Of a stretch of DNA of 64,000 nucleotides, positions 63,904-64,000 are shown in pieces. The stretch's first letter is position 1. Each line of letters begins with the position of its first letter. The stretch lies in contig NZ_JAPFCC010000001.1 of the NCBI RefSeq assembly GCF_025562715.2, positions 1,320,501-1,384,500 of the forward strand. The letters run 5' to 3'. The position numbers and the translations under genes were made by a program. The stretch comes from Endozoicomonas gorgoniicola (lineage in GTDB: Bacteria; Pseudomonadota; Gammaproteobacteria; Pseudomonadales; Endozoicomonadaceae). The notes under the pieces are model-generated. The model saw only the letters and a list, made by a program, of their open reading frames with translations, had not been told where the DNA came from and did not search any database.

Positions 63904-64000
63904 ATGGCACATCTTATCATTAACGAAAGAGTGCAATCCCTTGAGTGTCAGGCTCAGGCTTTGCTGATTCGCAAGGAGCAGCAGCCTCCGCTAACAATTC
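63904..64000 (+). CDS. cas1: Probable Cas1 N-terminus, cut by the window end
   Basis: The frame starts at ATG 63904 and reads MAHLIINERVQSLECQAQ and ALLIRKEQQPPLTI before the sequence ends. The opening beta strands (xLIIxERxxxLxxxxxALLI) resemble the N-terminal domain of Cas1. Only 32 residues are seen, so the call leans on its place right after cas2. Whether it is a plain Cas1 or a fusion (for example with a reverse transcriptase) cannot be told. Confidence 0.65.
   Translation, partial: MAHLIINERVQSLECQAQALLIRKEQQPPLTI

Overview
The window looks like the chromosome of a marine gammaproteobacterium close to Endozoicomonas/Oceanospirillales. That is an inference from gene order and style, not from a database search. 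The housekeeping order ubiG-mupP-yciK next to gyrA-serC-pheA-hisC-tyrA/aroA-cmk-rpsA-ihfB, with an aminotransferase beside uvrB, resembles Pseudomonas and relatives. ftsK-lolA-rarA-serS and the MukFEB condensin are more widely shared gammaproteobacterial features. Insertion sequences, a group II intron and several lineage-specific secreted proteins with low-complexity tails lie between these blocks.

Layout. 1-4.5 kb: an IS1634-family element, tRNA-Ser(GGA), tRNA-Arg(ACG) with a terminator, and a group II intron seated directly after that terminator. 4.6-11.2 kb (minus): mukF-mukE-mukB. 11.4-16.3 kb (minus): a coiled-coil protein, a secreted protein of unknown role and a secreted protein with two tandem acid-phosphatase-type HAD domains. 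16.4-18.7 kb (minus): ubiG-mupP-yciK. 18.9-20.1 kb: an IS200-like element and an orphan gene. 20.6-34.4 kb (plus): gyrA, then serC-pheA-hisC-tyrA/aroA-cmk (serine and aromatic amino acid synthesis), rpsA, ihfB, lapA-lapB and a ComEA-like protein. 34.4-37.1 kb: an oxidoreductase remnant, an RRM protein, yecH and a lipoprotein ADP-ribosylglycohydrolase.

37.3-50.1 kb: ftsK-lolA-rarA, then an insertion of about 5.5 kb (two tandem secreted paralogues, a cation/proton antiporter, a Fic-domain protein), then serS and a MATE exporter. 50.8-58.1 kb: two secreted low-complexity proteins, an aminotransferase, and a secreted-protein gene split in frame by an IS1380-family element that has perfect 4-bp target duplications. 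58.3-60.3 kb: uvrB.

60.35 kb to the end is a tRNA-Val(GAC)-associated island. It holds an integrase remnant, a frameshifted gene that looks like an archaeo-eukaryotic-type primase, csx16, an 18-repeat CRISPR array with a recognisable promoter, then cas2 and the start of a probable cas1 that runs off the window. Csx16 and the repeat 3' end (ATTAAGAC) suggest a type III system whose effector genes would lie to the right. A LexA-box-like palindrome lies in the CRISPR leader and another lies upstream of ftsK. The most notable items are this CRISPR/primase island, the reconstructed IS1380-split gene and the family of secreted proteins with repeat or low-complexity tails.
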